From the NCBI GenBank assembly GCA_032207245.1, contig CM063510.1, positions 158,097,758 through 158,161,757 of the forward strand: a DNA stretch of 64,000 bases, read 5' to 3'. The translations under genes and the position numbers were made by a program. The notes below the pieces were generated by a model. The model worked only from the letters and a program-made list of their open reading frames with translations, was not told the DNA's origin and searched no databases. This document shows positions 40,547 to 52,840 of the stretch, in pieces; positions within the stretch are counted from its first letter, which is position 1, and each line of letters begins with the position of its first letter. This stretch comes from Pardosa pseudoannulata. Its lineage: Eukaryota; Arthropoda; Arachnida; Araneae; Lycosidae.

Positions 40547-41822
40547 TTTATCGGGATTGCCGTTAAAAGTAACGATTTTTCATTAGCAAATTTTGTCATC
40601 AACTTCAATACATATGCGAAACTTAAAAAAAGTTGCAGATTTTTCAACAATAATTAAGTTTCGTGCATATCCAAAATTCCGTAAGTTATTTGCAAGTGTC
40701 ATTTTCTCACAGGCACTGTATATAGGACAAAAATTCAGTCAATAAGATGAAGTATCGTTAGAAATAACTATAAGAGGGATTCAAATTTTAATACTGTTAC
40801 CGCGATATTAAAAAAATATCGATATATAAAACAGTATTACGATCGGTCTACACACACGTGCTTTCGGGGGTTATGTATGAAGTAAGTAGGTTGTTAAAAC
40901 ATACTTCTACCGAGAGCCCGTACTATGATCGCAGTATTAATCCATTAAAGAATGCGCATTTTCCGGAACCGAAATCCAAAAAACGGTTGTTTTTCACCAA
41001 AAACTTACAATTACGGTTTAGCTGTACTATTATAAATAGAACCACACAAGTTCTATGTTTCATTTATGCCGCGTCATACGTCTTTTTGACCTTGAAGCAC
41101 GTGTTGCGAGAATCAACTGATAACGCTTCTCTCCTGCTCATTGAGAGAATAAATTGTGGACGCAGCAAAGAGGTAAAAAAAAACGAGAAAGGGAAAGAAA
41201 TCTTTCAGATTATCGTCAAAATTTAAATATATGTGAAATAAAAAAAATCGCCCCTTCCTTTATTTTTTTTTAAATTTCCGAAAAAAATCTGTGTTTAACA
41301 ATCTCTGCTTTTTGAACAAACCCACAAAAGTTTTCGTATTAGAATTATCCCTGAATGAGGAACTTGGTTCGTTATTTTTTGTAACTGGACCTTTAACAAA
41401 TTTTGCTCCAAATTACATTTCCAAATCCGCCCCCACCCCACCCCCGGAGTGCAGCAGCCACTTACGGTACTTATCAAAATCAGTTTCTGGAAACTCGCTA
41501 AAGGTCAGTTATTGTCGACAAAAGAGCACTCCCCCCCCTACAGCTATTCTTTGATGATTAGCCTACATCACTTTCGACTGCTCACCAATCAATGTCAAAG
41601 CCCCCCTTCCCTTTTCTTTAATTTAACGGGAAATTACTATAAACTGTACGCTGGCGAAAGAAAACGAAAGATAACTAATAAAATCTGCTTAGCGGGATCG
41701 TTGTTGCGAAAGATGAGAAAATGATTTTTGGAGGAAAAAAAAAATTGTTTTGGAGCAGTCTAGCGCAATTTACCTAAAATATGATAATTTTGGAGCAGAA
41801 TGGCGCAGCCGTTCCACCCCTG

Positions 41823-41936
41823 CACATTGTTCCTTTTTCGTGTGGCAACATCAAGCCATCTTCTGACCAGCTCATTGTTGGCTGGAGTCTTCTTAGGTTG
41901 TTGTACGTACCTCATGGCGGCCTCTAGCGCAGTCAG
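41823..41936 (-). pseudogene. Tigger/pogo transposase C-terminal fragment
   Basis: Minus strand reads LTALEAAMRYVQQPKKTPAN then NELVRRWLDVATRKRNN. The pattern ALEA-x-x-R-Y...Q-Q...L-x-x-W-x-x-x-A-x-x-K-R is the C-terminal helical part of Tigger transposases. It is cut exactly at the border of the 3.6-kb insert. Confidence 0.65.
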
Positions 41937-42231
41937 AATCTCGCTGTGGAGTCACTTGTTAAGTTCTCACTGTCAACTTCTCTACTACATTAATCATATC
42001 ACCACTATAGTGCACCCGTAAATTCTAGTTGTTTGGGTACAGAAACGAACGTGCGCACTGATGATTCACTTCCTATCCCAGTAGATGTTTATCTTCTGTA
42101 CTCTCGACTATACTTAATTGGAATATGCAGTTTTGTTATAGCGCTTTTGCCCTTTTTTCTCCTATTTATTGCGTACTTAGGTTCTCACTACTAAGGGTGG
42201 ACTGTATAAAGCAGTAGTTCTCAAAAACGTA

Positions 42232-43420
42232 CACTGCAGAAAAAAAAAAACAACTGGTACACTTGCCTAATAACGTTTAAGGTCCCCGCGAGTACACAGA
42301 AATGCCGCAACCCGACCCGGCAAGGACTCCACTAATGTCTAAAGTAGCGTTGGAGGTAACTGACACCATGAATCCTATAGGGTTGTCCATAAATCTCAAA
42401 CAGTACGACGTGATGGAGTTTTCTTCTGAACAGCCTGTTGCAAGGTATCCGAGGTATGCTGAATAATATTAATGTCTGGAGATTTTGATGGCCGGCGGAA
42501 GTGTTTAGTCTGAAGAGTGTTGCTGGAACCACTCTGTAGCAATTTTGGACGTGTGGGTGTCGCATTGTCCTGCTGGAATTCTCTAATTCCATCGGAATGA
42601 ACAACGGACATGAGTGGGTATAGGTACCAAACAGAATGCTTACGTGCATGTCATTTATCATAGTCGTATCTAGACGAATCAGGGGTCCATACCACTCCAA
42701 CTGCCTGTGCCTCATACCATCACAGAGCCTCTATCAGATCCAACAGTCCCCTGTTGACATGCAGGGTCCATGGATTCATGAGGTTGTCTCCACACCCGTA
42801 CACATCCATCCGCTCGATACGATTTGAAACGAAACTCATAAGACCAGGAAACGTGTTTCCAGTCCAATGTCGGTGTTGACGGGTCCAGGCGAGGCATAAA
42901 GCTTTGTGTCGTGCAGTTATAAAGGGCAAACGAGTGGGACTTCGGCTCTGAAAGCCCATATCAATAATGTTTTGTTGAATGGTTCGCAAGCCGACACTTA
43001 TTGATGGCCCAGCATTGAAATCTGCAGCAATTTGTGGAAGGGTTGCACTTTTGTCACGTTTAATGTTTCTCCTCAGTCGTCGTTGATCACGTTGTTCTAC
43101 GATCTTCTTCCGGCCACAGTGATGTCGGAGATTTGATGTTTTACTGGATTCCCGATATTCATGGTGCACTCGTGAGATGGTCTTATACCAAAATTCATCG
43201 CTACTTTGGAGATGCTATGTCCCATCTCTCGTGCACCGACTATAACACCACATTTAAATCTCGATTACCTGCCATTGTAGAAGCAGTAACCGATCTAACA
43301 ACTGTGCCAGATACTTGTTGTCGTATATAGGCTTTACCGACCGCAGCATCGTATTCTGAGTGGTTCGTTATCTCTTTATTTACATAAACATGCCTATACA
43401 ACTTTTTTGACTCTTTAGTG
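42232..43420 (-). mobile_element. Tc1-family transposon, full length but dead
   Basis: 1189 bp bounded by TA (42230-42231 and 43421-43422). Ends are CACTGCAGAAAAAAAAAAC and inverse CACTAAAGAGTCAAAAAAG, with similar inner parts (CTTGCC / GGCATG). The size equals a complete Tc1-type element. It contains one transposase pseudogene on the minus strand. Confidence 0.75.
42330..43310 (-). pseudogene. Tc1-type transposase pseudogene
   Basis: In order on the minus strand: helix-turn-helix remnant (VAMNFGIRPSHECTM), HEYRESSKTSNLRHHCGRKK, ATLPQIAADFNAGPSISVGL, RTIQQNIIDMGFQSRSPTRL, ITARHKALCLAWTRQHRHW, then in another frame DGCVRVWRQPHESMDPACQ, GSVMV, and in further frames the C-terminal part. This is the bipartite DNA-binding and DDE order of Tc1 proteins. 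At least two frameshifts and one stop disable it. About 320 codons in total, near the family length. Confidence 0.8.
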
Positions 43421-43820
43421 TATTATCCACCGGAGCCCTTTTATTACCACATGCATAGAAACGAAACCCCTGGATAAAGGCTATTTAAGCAGAAACTAAG
43501 GGCTTATTATTTATCACTGATTGGACGTAAACATAACTAAACAATATAAAGAAGTATAAAAATATAGATGATACTTACAAATGGTGATGTGGAAATAATA
43601 ATTTTTTAATGAATTTGACAGATGTAAAATAATAAATTGATGAAAAGTATCAATATTAATGGAAGTGATGGTTTTGTTTTCTTTTGAGTTTGGTTGAACT
43701 GAAAAACTTTTATTTTTATATGATGCTTTGTGCCTAACATATTCCGATGTTTCGTTTTCGTTAAGGCATATGTAAAAATGTCAGGTTGCAAAAGGTAACA
43801 CGCACACATCTAGTATCTGT

Positions 43821-45200
43821 TTATTTAGTCCAGTAGCCAGCCTTTTCTGATAATGATGGATAGTTTCTTTTCAAATGACACCAGAATTCAGGGCATTGAC
43901 ACTGTTTGATAAAGGGATTGAACAGTTCTATGTCACACCAATAAAGTTTTAATACTCCTCCAAAGAAAATCAAAAAGTTTTTTCGTTCATGACAATTTAT
44001 TATTATTATTATTGTTGTTGTTATTATTATTTTAATTTTCGTATTATTAGAGAAGTTTTGCTCCATAAAATCATTGACAGAGTTATGATATTGGTGTAAT
44101 ATCATCGTATTGCTTTTTTCCTACTTCTGGGTATAACTCAGAGGAAAATGTTTTCAGTGTTAGGAAAACAGTCAAGATCAAGGCTGGGGCCATAATTAAT
44201 ACAAAATTGAAGGTTTTACTTAAATGCTAGCATTTTGTCATTGATACTGATTACATTGACTTGCTTTCCTGAAGGTAAAAGATTGAATTCATTTAGTTTC
44301 GAAAAAATATCATCGAGGTAAGCCGCTCGAAATAACCACTTGTTATCCAAATATCGATCTACCAGATAAAAATGAATCATATTGAAGAAAGCTGGTACTT
44401 ATCTTTGATTTAAAAAAAAATAAAAATAAATAAATAAAAAGAGTTCCAGTATTTTGTCCCTAGATATGCAGAAGACCTTTACTTCTGCATGTTAAAGCAA
44501 TAACATAAGAGTTCTTTTCATATCACCACATAGTATTTTAAACAATCTATTAACGGACTAGATTTTAGGGAATTTTATATCTTGACCACTGCATCAACGG
44601 TGCACTTTTTATATTTAGTCAAACTTTTTCGTGGCAAGAGCTTACCTGTGAAGCATACAATCACTATTGGTACCGTTCTTTGAAATCTTTTTCTTTATGC
44701 GAGCGACAATACAAGATGTTTTTCCAACTATAGCCTTTGCAGAACTCATGCAAATGTCAAAGCAATTTTACCATAGTATTTCATTTCTTTTTTAGGAAAG
44801 AAAGAAAATAATTTAGGATGATGGAAATTTCTACTGCAGTTGCATGTGATACTAGTATCGGCTTTTGTAGGATATCTTCTGTAAAAGATGTCTCGTTGCT
44901 GATATATTACCAAAACAAGCAATATTGCAAGCTCTGGTATGACTGTCGACTTATCCATCTGCAAAGCAGACTTTCAAGACATGTGATGAACAAGTAATTC
45001 TTTTATACCACTTTCAATTTTTTTTTTTAACTCTTCAAGGTACAGTATATCATTCGATAGAGGAATTCTTTCTATTTTTTCACCGAGCATAGACTTAACC
45101 TTGCCAATAGCCCATGGCTTAATAAGAGACTCGGCTATTTGAATGGGCTTCCTCAGATCACACAATTTGATATGCCTCTAAAAATGAAACTTCGGTGAAT
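43821..45200 (-). pseudogene. ZBED5/SCAND3-like hAT transposase pseudogene
   Basis: On the minus strand, in order: RKPIQIAESLIKPWAIGKVK, SMLGEKIERIPLSNDI, LQMDKSTVIPELAILLVLV (the D-E-S-T-D catalytic neighbourhood, here MDKST), FQRTVPIVIVCFTGKLLPRK (the C-x-x-H-x-x-x-L block, degraded), DNKWLFRAAYLDDIFSKLNE, FWCHLKRNYPSLSEKA. This order matches the hAT transposases related to vertebrate ZBED5, FAM200 and SCAND3. Several stops and shifts are present. The BED finger region is missing. Confidence 0.7.
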
Positions 45201-48200
45201 TTTTCGTTTACTGTGTTTGCTGCTTGAAAAATAGCCTTTTACAGCCCTAGAAGTTGATCACGCTAGCAAATAAAAATATCAATATTCTTTGGCATATCTA
45301 TAAGTTATTTCCATATATTTAAGTAGCAGGTGCCGTTAAGTTATAAGAAAATATTTTGTTGCTTACAACACACAGTGGATGATTGTTTTAATGAATCTGA
45401 AACCAAAATAGCTCTCATTTTTCCTTTCCTTTTTCTTTTTTTGGCATATTTGGCAGTTTTATTATCATTGCTACTAGTAGGGTATTACACCTACAGGACG
45501 ATGCATTACCCCCCTTAAAATGAAGCAATTTTTTTTTTTAATTTCTTTGTTTATTCATTCATTTTGTTTTTGCGACCATACTACTCTTATCTACAAGAGA
45601 AGTATCAGTAACTGATGAGGAATTTAACCGAAAGCTTTCAGAGATTGCAAGTATTTGCGTACCTTTTTTATGTTAAAGATACGTTTCTAATGTTAGTTTT
45701 AAGCAGAGAAAAGCATAGAATCATACATTGTCTCACCGACTGCAAAAGCACTAGATTCACCTGAAGCTCAACCGAAAGACCGGTTCGAGGCGTGGGCGAC
45801 AAAAACCGTAAATCACGCAATACGCGTTTCGGCATCCATGAATGTTTTACCTCTGCTAGAGCTGTACTACTGTCGCGTGTGGATTGAATAACTCATTGCC
45901 ACATCGCTTTTTCTTCACTATTGTTGAAATGTGAGCTTCCAAACAACTTTTTAAAAACAACTGGCTATTTATTGAAATTCAGGTATCACTGGTTGAGATA
46001 GTGCGCATTATGTTGTCGGATAAAACGCAGCAGCGGAGCATTCTTTTATTCTTCAGAAGTTGGTACCATAGTTAAATACATCTTCATATTTTCAACTCCA
46101 CCCGCGTTCCCTAAGATGGACTCACACAGAGGGGTAGTTCTGATACCAAAGATAATTCATGGAAGATTTTACGGACTGAGTTACTAGTTTAATAAAAACA
46201 AGCATTCAATTTCGATCTTATTTAACACGATAAGTATGCTCTTTTGAGCATTGACTGCGCTTTCGTTCACGTTTAATGATAAAAGCATATGCTTTACAAT
46301 TTTAACTTTTAGCTGTTTATCTCACAGATCCCTGACTTTCATTCTTACGCATTTCTTATCCTCAAAATCGCAAACGACCCTAGCCTTTTACGGTTTACCT
46401 TTCGACAGTGTGCTGCCAAAGTAGCTTACCAAGTTTCAACCTGTTCTTTTAAATTCGGAGTGTAGTAGACTGCGTTACAGCAGTGAAAAGATTATTTGAA
46501 AGTCACGGAGAATATCATATCACTTGATTATCTTTGAAAGTAAACAAAAAGTAAGGGAAATTTGTACGTGTATTCTTCATGAAATCCAGAGATGGTTAGT
46601 TTAAAATGCCTGGAATTTTGGGTGGTTTCACTGAGCACAAACACCCCTGCATATATCTTTTTTCACTCATCCGCTCATTCCATTTTTGGCAATTTACAAT
46701 TGTAGGATGGGAAATCGCACGCGTGTGCGTGTATGTGTTTGTGTGAGAGAGAGAAAGAGAGCGCAAATGAGATAGATGTCCAGAGCTTTCTTCGCCAAAC
46801 GAGACTCTTCGGTAGCTGTAGCACCATCACCGACAGGTATTATCCCTTCGACTATGAGAACGTTTTTGAGTATTGTAGACGGGGACTCCAATAAATGTGT
46901 GTCGCTCAAACTCGACTATATTAATCAATTTAAATGCTGGATTGAGTTATTCCTTTTTCTTCCTTGAGTGAACAAGATTGTAAGTTTTGGTCCCACGACC
47001 AATTTCGCAACACGTGCTGTGCTTGACACATTTTTTTTCCTTATCGGATGCGTACGAATGACCTCTCCACCAGGTGTTTCTTTTTCTGGGGTGCGGTCCA
47101 CCCATTTACCGAAACTCATAAAGTATGCGAATTTGACATTTTAGAAGACAGCCAAACACTCGATAAGCATTTTGCAGGTGTTTTCTGTTTGACATTAAAC
47201 AAAAGGCCGAGAAGCGGCGGTTTAGAAAAAGGATTACGGTGGATTTCTATGACTAAAGTTTGCAAAGTGTATTTGGTTGTGTAAAAATTAGGGGAAAAAA
47301 AAAAAAAAAAAAAAAACTGTGATACAAATCTTAGACAGACTCGGACGTATAAACATCTCCCGGTATCTACAAGGAAGGTATAAATCACTTTGAGAAGAAA
47401 GAAGTTTATTTCCTTTCACTATACTGAATACCATGGAACTTTTTTTCTTTTTTGAGACCGCACAACCGCTGTAAACTTTATTTTGATACTCCATCTCTGA
47501 GTCTCACACAGTCAGCGTTTCCATTAGTTTATTCTTCATTCCATTCATTTAATTTTAAATCTTTGTATTACTTCCTAACACTTGAATCAGCATTGACTTA
47601 CCTTGACGTTTCAACAACCTGAAATATCCCACCGTACCTGCTTTAGTTTAGATCCAGGCTACGACGTTTTTTATAACAAAGATCCTACCTGTATCCCTAT
47701 TTTCCAACCCCAGCAAACGAAGATACAGAAGGTACTTGAACTGTGCGGCGTATAAGAACTCGTCTGTGTAAAAATTGAAGCATGGCACGGAAAAGGTTGG
47801 TCACCCTGCACTGCTATAAAGTAGTGATCTTAAAATCACTATCACACAACGAAAAAACCCTCAACGCAGCGAAAGTATTTCCTGTACAATAATAACTAAA
47901 ATCACAAGACTTTCGGAGCCTCTGAAGCACTATCAAAGGGTTCCGACGGCAAGCAAAAAACCCATCCTTTCGTTTTCATTCGACGAAAACGAGAGTCCAG
48001 TGTCGGCTTCCTTCAGAAGAGTCCGATTCTCTCCTCCCTCTTCTGCATTCCATTTCGAATCTAAGGTTCTTCTTTTTTTTTTTCCTTGCGTAAACAACAA
48101 CAATCTTTCCAAATGCACATTGTTTCCCATTATATGCGGTCTGGCAAAACCAGTTGAAATCATTGACCTTAAAACCAATAAAAATTCATGGACACCACAT

Positions 48201-48400
48201 TCGCAACTCGTCCAAGCATTTTGGGAATATTTAAGTCTTCGGAGAACTTTGGGGGCATTTGCTATGCAAATTCGAGATGACAATGCTATAAAAAGAACAA
48301 GGAAATAAATATTGTATTCCTCCTTCTTTTTAACTTTTTTAAACGGACTTTCATCGGCGGTAATGACGTAGCCAGAATATTTTTCGGTGAGGGTTCAAAA
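45201..48400. other. Intergenic stretch, no supported gene
   Basis: Base composition is less AT-rich, with more CpG, from about 45,700 to 48,350. Several open frames of 60-116 codons occur on both strands (notably overlapping pairs at 47,933-48,308), but none has a recognisable domain, splice logic or start context. It could hide regulatory DNA or exons of a gene whose other parts lie elsewhere. Confidence 0.4.
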
Positions 48401-48708
48401 TATAATGAACTTTAAATCTTATAAAACATATTTCATTACACACACATACAAAATACACACGTACATAAGTCTTATAGAAGCATCCAAAATTTTGCATACA
48501 TACATAAATATGTCATAAAACGGATCAGCAATACTGTACATAATTTCACTGTATCTTGAAAATTTTATTTGCAACTTCACTGAGTCTTTTAATTTACGCC
48601 CCAAGTTTTTACCAGGATTAAATGTGCCTGATAAATAATAACGGAGTATATTTAATTTATACTCCAGTATTTACCAGATAAGTTTTAGAGAAAGTAATTC
48701 TATAAATA

Positions 48709-49850
48709 ACTAGCAAGTTTGCCCGTGCTTCGCTACGGTGAACTTAATATATTACTTTAAAACAAAGATTTATTTTTCGTGAATAACTCTCTAAATTCGT
48801 CACAGTTCAGTTCGAGTCATTGGCATGTTTATATATTTCTATCATAAGCGTATTATAACATTATTCAGTTTTTATAATCGAATTTGTCTTATATTAAATT
48901 TGCTCAAACTTTTTTTATTGTAAAATATAAGCTTAACCCTAAATTGCATTACTGTATTACTACTGTACGTTGATTAGCAAAGTTAACAGATCTTGCCATA
49001 TTACGTGATAGAATAGGAAGCACAGGTTTTGACAGCAACAGTGCTAATTTTGTTGGTAGTAATAAATGTTTCTCAAAATTAAGGAAATTTATGACAAACC
49101 ACATAGTTTTGTATGAAACAGAAACACACATTCATATCGACAACCATATGAATATGAAGATAACTATATAAAATGATAGGTTTTATTTGGCCATGAGAGT
49201 CACTGAAATTTGTACTTTTTGTACTTAGAATATTGTTGATATGCATTTCATTGTAACATAAAAATGAACCAAGAATTAAATTTAAAATTAGTTCTCATAT
49301 AAAAATGCTATAATTTGAGTCACATAGAAATGAAAGTGAATCACTTTATATCTCAAATTTCAGTTCAAATCGAATAGATACTAAGCAGACGATTTTAAAT
49401 AATATAAAATAAGAAATGAATAAATGAAATATTTAACTGAATGACGTCATAATGATAGAAAAATATCACTTTCGCCTATTTATTATGTGATGAATTGAAC
49501 ATTTTAATCTCCTGCTTTTAACCGTGGAAAACTGCGTTTAAAACAATTACTTGGGATGACGTCACATTGCTAGAAATATTGCTTCTTTCCCTTAGATATG
49601 ATGCGATAAATTAAAAACTTAATCGTTTGCGTTTAACCGGGGAAAATAATGCTTGGAATAATGACATGAAATGCTCGAAAAAGGGGGAAGGAATGAATTT
49701 CGAACGTTGAAAATTTACAAAAACCTTCCCAGGGATATACCTAAACATTTCCCAAATTTTCACGGCGATTGGATGCATAGTTTTTGAGTCTATTGAGTAC
49801 AGACAGACAGACAGACAGACACACACAAATTCATTTTTATATATATAGAT
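48709..49850 (+). mobile_element. Dispersed composite repeat with (CAGA)n tail
   Basis: Starts CTAGCAAGTTTGCCCGTGCTT and CGCTACGG, a GC-rich head known to me from many invertebrate interspersed repeats, and ends in (CAGA)n, ACACACAAATTCATTTTTAT and ATATATAGAT. No frame. A related head, CTAGCTGATTATACCCGACG, occurs at 1129. I cannot assign the class. Confidence 0.55.
49440..49720. repeat. Two to three tandem modules of about 115 bp inside the composite repeat
   Basis: Blocks beginning AATGACGTCATAATGATAG (49441), GATGACGTCACATTGCTAG (49556) and AATGACATGAAATGCTCG (49660) are followed by similar CTTT...ATGTGATGAATTGAAC and TTTAACCG(T/G)GGAAAA parts. The third is partial. Confidence 0.6.
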
Positions 49851-50356
49851 TAGGAAAAAATATTGAGTAAGAAATCATAACATATACCTTTATTTTTCTT
49901 TTACAAGATAACATATCTTGTATGACACCTAATTCTAAAGCAGTATGGCCTAAACAGTAATTTATAAGCCACCGTTTTATAGTAGTAAAGTTTATAGTAG
50001 TTCAAGCTTTTATGGCCAGCTTGTTAAAACATTCATTCATATTTATAGTCATGCTTGAATTCACAGAACGTAATGCTAAATTTGTCAAACTCTTTTCATG
50101 ATTGCTAACAATCTTTCAAAATGTGCAGTGAAAACAAGTAATGTATAATAATTTGAATAGGTTTTTAAAAATCTTCCAATGTAACGCATTTATTGAAAAT
50201 ATTTTGGGAGTGTCCAGACTCTTCGCCCCCCCTAAAATATGTCTTTAATAGGACGGCTTGTGGTAAAAAAATTTAAAAAAAATAAATAAAATTTCAAACT
50301 GAAAGGAAGTTCTACACCAAAGTCTATACGTATTATGATTCCCCTCTTTGGAAATG

Positions 50357-50357
<1 letters not shown>

Positions 50358-50405
<48 letters not shown>

Positions 50406-50440
50406 GTATGTATATATATATATATGTATATATATATATG
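50358..50440. repeat. (TA)n / (TATG)n microsatellite
   Basis: TA run passing into interspersed GTATATGTATG. No coding content. Confidence 0.95.
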
Positions 50441-50509
50441 TAATCCATTTTTTATAAAACTCCTTCACAAGGAGAAAGTTCAACAGCTAGCATTCATAAA
50501 GTACAAAGA

Positions 50510-50748
50510 TGCAGTCGGGTCTTATATTCAAGAGAACTCAGAAGTCTAATTTAAAACTTTATTTCAGAGCGGCAACACGGCACATCTGTCCTTCTGGACA
50601 ATATACAATCAAAAGCCACAGAGTTCACTCTGCTCTCACACAAGTACACCCAAGAGCGCTGACAACAAGAATTTTCCCACAACAAAAACAGCTTAATAAG
50701 CGAATTGACTGCAATATCAGCAAAACGCAAAAACATGTTCCGCCAACA
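50510..50748 (-). mobile_element. LTR retrotransposon LTR (solo), type A
   Basis: Minus strand starts TGTTGGCGGAACATG and ends GACCCGACTGCA, TG...CA borders. It contains GAAATAAAGTTTTAAATTAG (polyA signal) near its end and CAGCGCTCTTGGGTGTACTT. The middle matches a second, diverged copy at 56518-56680, which supports the left border. No target duplication is seen. Confidence 0.55.
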
Positions 50749-50927
50749 CCTGGGAAACTGCTGTATAGACAGAAAGTTTACAGTTTTATGACAGAAAGGA
50801 ATGTTAAGTGGAAAATACTCCGTTGAACAAACACACCATGTTGAGACTGGTAAAGATATTTAGATGAATTAAAATGGAAGAGAGGAGTTTTTTGAAGAAA
50901 TATTAAAGTTAAATAATTTTGATATAT

Positions 50928-50930
<3 letters not shown>

Positions 50931-51013
<83 letters not shown>
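50931..51013. repeat. (TA)n(CA)n microsatellite
   Basis: About 70 bp of TA followed by CA repeats, running directly into the Tigger terminus at 51014. Confidence 0.95.
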
Positions 51014-51016
<3 letters not shown>

Positions 51017-51893
51017 TGGATTCCGGTTAATGTCGCTTATCGTTATCGAAATGACTTGGTCCCGATTTTCATGTGATCATTACATCGGTTAATGTTATCA
51101 GTTTCCGAACCTCATTTTAACTGGCAAAGGAATATTCACAATATATTCAGAAGGAACTTATTCTTTTCTGTCCCTTTCCTGGTGTTTAAATTTCTGAGAA
51201 TTCTTCCTCTTCCACCTACGGAAATGGGGGATGAACAAAGGAGTGGGAATTTACACGTTCCTTGGATTTTTCAGAAATACGCACACCCTGCTGGTGGTCA
51301 ATGGTTGTCAGATAAGCAGAAGGCAACACATTCTAATTGGAACAGAGAAGGAGCGTATTCACATTTTATGCCTTGCTCGCTTACATGCAGCTTGTCGATA
51401 TGGAAGCCAGAAAGCGAAATGATTTAACATTAAAACAAAAGATCGAGCTTCCACTTTAACAGAATCTGAAGTCTGTCAGATTATCATAGAAAAACAGACG
51501 AATGACGGAACTGATGGTACCGATGAGTCAGATGAAGACTATCTCGATATTGAGCCACCTCCTACAAGTGATGAGAAATGCATTGAAAGTGTTGAAACGG
51601 GGAGTACAACACCGCTCCGATGACTTTAAAAAAATATGATTACGAACAATTTATCAATGAGCTTCTTAGAAAAAATTGTAGGCAGTCAACAATTGATCAG
51701 TTTTATTAATTATGTATACAATTCTTATGTTTTAAAGGATAATATACAGTACATAAATACAAGGCGAGTTTTTTTTATTTTATTTAGTACGTGTGAATTA
51801 AAGGAAATTTATCTTATTGCATATTGTTATCAATCGGTAATTGTTATCAAAATCGCGGTGTTCCAAACTGATCACATTAAGCGGAGTCCACTG
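51014..51893 (+). mobile_element. Tigger/pogo-type transposon, degraded
   Basis: Left end CAGTGGATTCCGGTTAATGT and inverse right end CAGTGGACTCCGCTTAATGT (18 of 20 identical), followed by TA. On the plus strand near 51460-51615 an acidic peptide with DESDEDYLDIEPPPTSDEK followed by CIESVETG resembles the C-terminal acidic region of Tigger transposases. The DDE core is missing. Confidence 0.75.
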
Positions 51894-51902
51894 TATATAT
51901 AT

Positions 51903-52310
51903 TGCGGCAGCTGGTCACAAGAGAACCAGAGCAGGTCGGTCATTCTGAGGGCTCGTGGGAATTTATTCCCCTAAAAAAAAGCAGGAGTTCCAGACCCAGA
52001 GGGGTTTCGGATTTTTATGTCCCTGTATATACATCTGTGTGGAATGCCAGCTATCATTGAGCAGTCCGCTCCGCTGACCACTCCCTTGCTCTCAGCCCTT
52101 TTTCTCCCCCCTCTTTTTGCGAGGGGTCTTTCAAGAAGGCAGTTGGTTGTTGGGGGTTGGAGGGTAGAGAAGGTTGTTTCTCTCTCCCAAATGATGTTTT
52201 ATATCGTGTATATTTTGTATATAGTCGAGATAATAAAGTCTAGGACTTTAAGCGATTGTTTTTACTAAGCCCCCACAAACACAGAGGTGTATGTATGTTG
52301 CGACGTTACA
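51903..52310 (+). mobile_element. Solo LTR, type B
   Basis: Starts TGCGGCAGCTGGTCAC and ends GTTGCGACGTTACA, giving TG...CA borders. The polyA signal GATAATAAAGTC lies about 80 bp before the end. Flanks are ATATAT on both sides, compatible with a target duplication but uninformative in this TA-rich place. It lies directly beside the Tigger end. Confidence 0.6.
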
Positions 52311-52840
52311 ATATATAGATAGGTAGATATAAATATATGCATACATGTAGGATTTCAGTGCTGCGCATAATGCTACATACAGAAGTCCGCTAGAGCATTC
52401 AGCAGTCTTCCAAACTCCTTCAACGACCGCTACTCAGCTTTGTTCGCGATGGCCAATTGGGGATGGCCCAGTACTTGCGATCTGCCCATCACGGCTGAGA
52501 TAAGCCTGAAAGGCCCCAGGCCTGGATTGGTGCTTGATTGATTACATATATATGCGAAATGGTGGTGTATTGAAGGGGGTTCTTTCCCCATATCTCCCTT
52601 CTTCCTCATAAGGGGATACGCAGGTTATAACCCCCATACGGATTGCTGTTTACATACATTACATGTGTAAAGCCTGGTAATATATGACTTGAGGGGGGAG
52701 TACCCCTCCTATGGAAAATTTCTCACCATACTTTTGTTAATACGTTAAAAACTTATTCTCATAAGTAATTACACTGTTTTCCTTAATCATAATTCTATAG
52801 TGAGATGAAAACAGAACCTGAATCCAAGATCGCAATTATT

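Larger units (their letters stand above)
38222..41822. mobile_element. 3.6-kb hAT-like insert with subterminal TTTTGGAGCA repeats
   Basis: Flanked by CACATT at 38216-38221 and 41823-41828. Ends are CAATGGTGGAAC and inverse CAGGGGTGGAAC. Near both ends the motif TTTTGGAGCA or TTGGAGCA is repeated (about five copies left, three right), in the same orientation on the plus strand. hAT is the likely superfamily, but only six bases of duplication are visible and no transposase domain is recognised inside. Confidence 0.5.
38003..42204 (-). mobile_element. pogo/Tigger element split by a 3.6-kb insertion
   Basis: Left end TA|CAGTCTCGGTAATTCGAGG, right end inverse CAGTCCACCCTTAGTAGTG|TA; both flanked by TA. 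A minus-strand transposase C-terminus lies at 41823-41936. Only about 600 bp belong to this element; the rest is the insert at 38222-41822. Confidence 0.6.

Noticed and set aside
40858..41226. 122-codon plus-strand frame preceded and crossed by a TATAAATAG motif
   Set aside because: No domain, no splice context, and it lies inside the 3.6-kb insert; the TATA-like motif alone is not evidence of a promoter.
47933..48308. Overlapping frames of 116 (minus) and 102 (plus) codons
   Set aside because: Neither has a recognisable domain or initiation context, and antisense open pairs of this size occur by chance.
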